DNA from: a virus
Virus record (IMG/VR): IMGVR_UViG_3300025362_000013
Coordinates: 1 to 48,157 of that record
Direction: 5' to 3' (one strand)
Length of the DNA stretch: 48,157 bases
Positions 47,371 through 48,157 of the stretch are shown piece by piece. The notes beneath the pieces are model-generated. The model made no database searches. It was not told the DNA's origin and saw nothing but the letters and a program-made list of their open reading frames with translations. Position numbers and translations under genes: made by a program. How positions within the stretch are numbered: position 1 is the stretch's first letter; the number at the start of each line of letters is the position of its first letter.

Positions 47371-47425
47371 CACCTGCGCCTGCCTGCGTGTGTGCGTGTG
47401 CGTACCGGCGTGCCTGCGTGTGCGA
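47371..47425. repeat. GC-rich CCTGCGTGTG repeat island
   Basis: TGCCTGCGTGTG occurs at 47381-47392 and again at 47411-47422, a 30-bp period, within a run of GCGTGTG units. A second GC-rich island with GCCTG-CA-CAGGC lies at about 47266-47289. Both contrast sharply with the surrounding AT-rich DNA. Confidence 0.65.
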
Positions 47426-47785
47426 GTAAAGAATATTAGTTATAGTAATTCTAAGAGTAGAAATTAATAGTAGTATCATGATTAAACTAAAACTAAGAAA
47501 TAAAAGAAATTTAAATAGGTAGCTATTATTAGTAATAAGGTTAGTAAGAGTTTAATAGAGGTTGTTAATAGTAATTTATATAAGAATAGTAATAGAAAGA
47601 TATAGAAGTTTATTCAGTTTGATTCTGGAAATCTTAATAGTATATACAATAAACTCCTTTTACTGCAACTTATAGAGATTATAGACAGAAAATTGCCATA
47701 GAATTACATTAAACAGTCATAACTCCTTTAAAACAGGCCATTTAGGTCAATTTATGCACGTTTTGGACAGCTTTTTTAGCTCTCT

Positions 47786-47926
47786 TTAAGTCTCTTTTAA
47801 CTCACGCTCATAAGATATTAGCATATTATTTAAATTCTTCTTACTGTATTGGCTAAATTCTTTCTTTAACTCTGCATCTAATCTGCTGATAATATTTAAG
47901 ATTTGATTTTTTCTAGTTTGTGTCAT
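47786..47926 (-). CDS. hypothetical 46-aa helical protein
   Basis: MTQTRKNQILNIISRLDAE onward, basic and helical. The GCGAAAGGGG motif (47934-47943, minus strand) lies seven bases before ATG 47926, as in four other genes of this end. Function unknown. Confidence 0.5.
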   Translation of the reverse strand: MTQTRKNQILNIISRLDAELKKEFSQYSKKNLNNMLISYERELKET

Positions 47927-47960
47927 TGTAAAACCCCTTTCGCATTTAAGTTATTAATTA

Positions 47961-48157
47961 CTATAGGTAATTCTGTATCTCTGCTAAGTCGCATGAGATT
48001 CTTGCAATATCTCCAATGTGTCCATAATTTATTAGCTTATCATCTGCGTGAATTACTTTCATGTGGTCTTTTATCGCATTTAATTGTTTAATGATTACTA
48101 TGCTATAAGCTTTATAGGTAACATGGCAATCTTCCGTACAATATTTGACATCTTTCT
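47961..48157 (-). CDS. partial protein entering from the right edge
   Basis: About 64 C-terminal residues of a frame whose start lies beyond the window. It contains YCTEDCHVTYKAY (Cys/His pair) and ends EIQNYL. Small zinc or helical protein; family not recognised. A short intergenic leader follows it. Confidence 0.5.
   Translation of the reverse strand, partial: KDVKYCTEDCHVTYKAYSIVIIKQLNAIKDHMKVIHADDKLINYGHIGDIARISCDLAEIQNYL

Larger units (their letters stand above)
46960..47785. other. gene-free region, AT-rich with repeats
   Basis: The longest gene-free stretch in the window (over 800 bp). From about 47210 to 47640 the plus strand is full of AATAGTAAT-like units (for example at 47249, 47318, 47569 and 47588), broken by two GC-rich islands. 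Open frames here have low-complexity products and no ribosome sites. Two AAAGGAG motifs (minus strand, near 47665 and 47722) lead nowhere. It could be a replication origin or a recombination site. Confidence 0.55.

Noticed and set aside
47371-47425. CRISPR array
   Set aside because: Two 12-bp copies 30 bp apart in a GT-rich run, without unique spacers or cas genes.
47228-47479. 83-codon minus-strand frame in the repeat region
   Set aside because: Product is low complexity (YYYYCYFYSY-type), there is no ribosome site, and it is generated by the repeats.

Overview
The window is part of an AT-rich genome of a tailed double-stranded DNA phage. Nearly 100 tightly packed genes all lie on the minus strand, commonly with ATGA or TAATG stop/start overlaps and AAGGAG-type ribosome binding sites. 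The phage assignment rests on a terminase large subunit, a portal protein, a phage-type primase-helicase, a family A DNA polymerase, RecA, SbcC/SbcD-like proteins, a RuvC-like nuclease, four tRNAs and an ArdC-like antirestriction protein. No capsid or tail gene is in the window. The host is probably Gram-negative: there is a lipobox lipoprotein, an ADP-heptose-type kinase and several signal peptides. I cannot name the host.

Layout, in plus-strand coordinates (transcription runs right to left). 1-5100: small genes, many membrane or zinc peptides, a CAU tRNA and an M50 intramembrane protease. 5100-10450: HldE-like kinase, primase-helicase, HNH, zinc ribbon. 10500-14900: portal, TerL, a probable small terminase and two small regulator-like genes. 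14900-17200: DeoC and a metallophosphoesterase with a DNA-binding N-terminus. 17250-23900: recombination and repair block (PD-(D/E)XK nuclease, SbcC, RuvC-like, SbcD) interleaved with an M16 peptidase and two HExxH proteins. 23900-26750: peptide deformylase, a MazZ-like dNTP diphosphohydrolase, a nucleoside deoxyribosyltransferase, a secreted four-Cys peptide, a lipoprotein and a SprT-like protein. 26800-34100: membrane-anchored serine protease, RecA, a UDG-PolA fusion, tRNA-Gln and a frameshifted ABC ATPase-acetyltransferase. 34100-40300: BT1-type transporter, phosphatases, RNA ligase, tRNA-Pro, RtcB, DNA ligase and two structured RNA candidates. 40300-46900: small genes, a secreted coiled-coil protein with a frameshifted signal peptide, tRNA-Trp, HNH and ArdC. 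46960-47785: gene-free repeat-rich DNA. Then two more small genes.

Transcription appears organised by 14 near-identical sigma-70 promoters (TTGACA, 17 bp, TGN-TATACT), all on the minus strand. Some lie so close to a start codon that the mRNA would be leaderless. In the right-hand 5 kb, five genes share a GCGAAAGG ribosome-binding leader, and an intergenic hairpin at 44473-44530 carries the exact complement in an internal loop, so it is a candidate antisense regulator. The gene content suggests a phage that repairs RNA and DNA, manages nucleotides and carries unusually many proteases.
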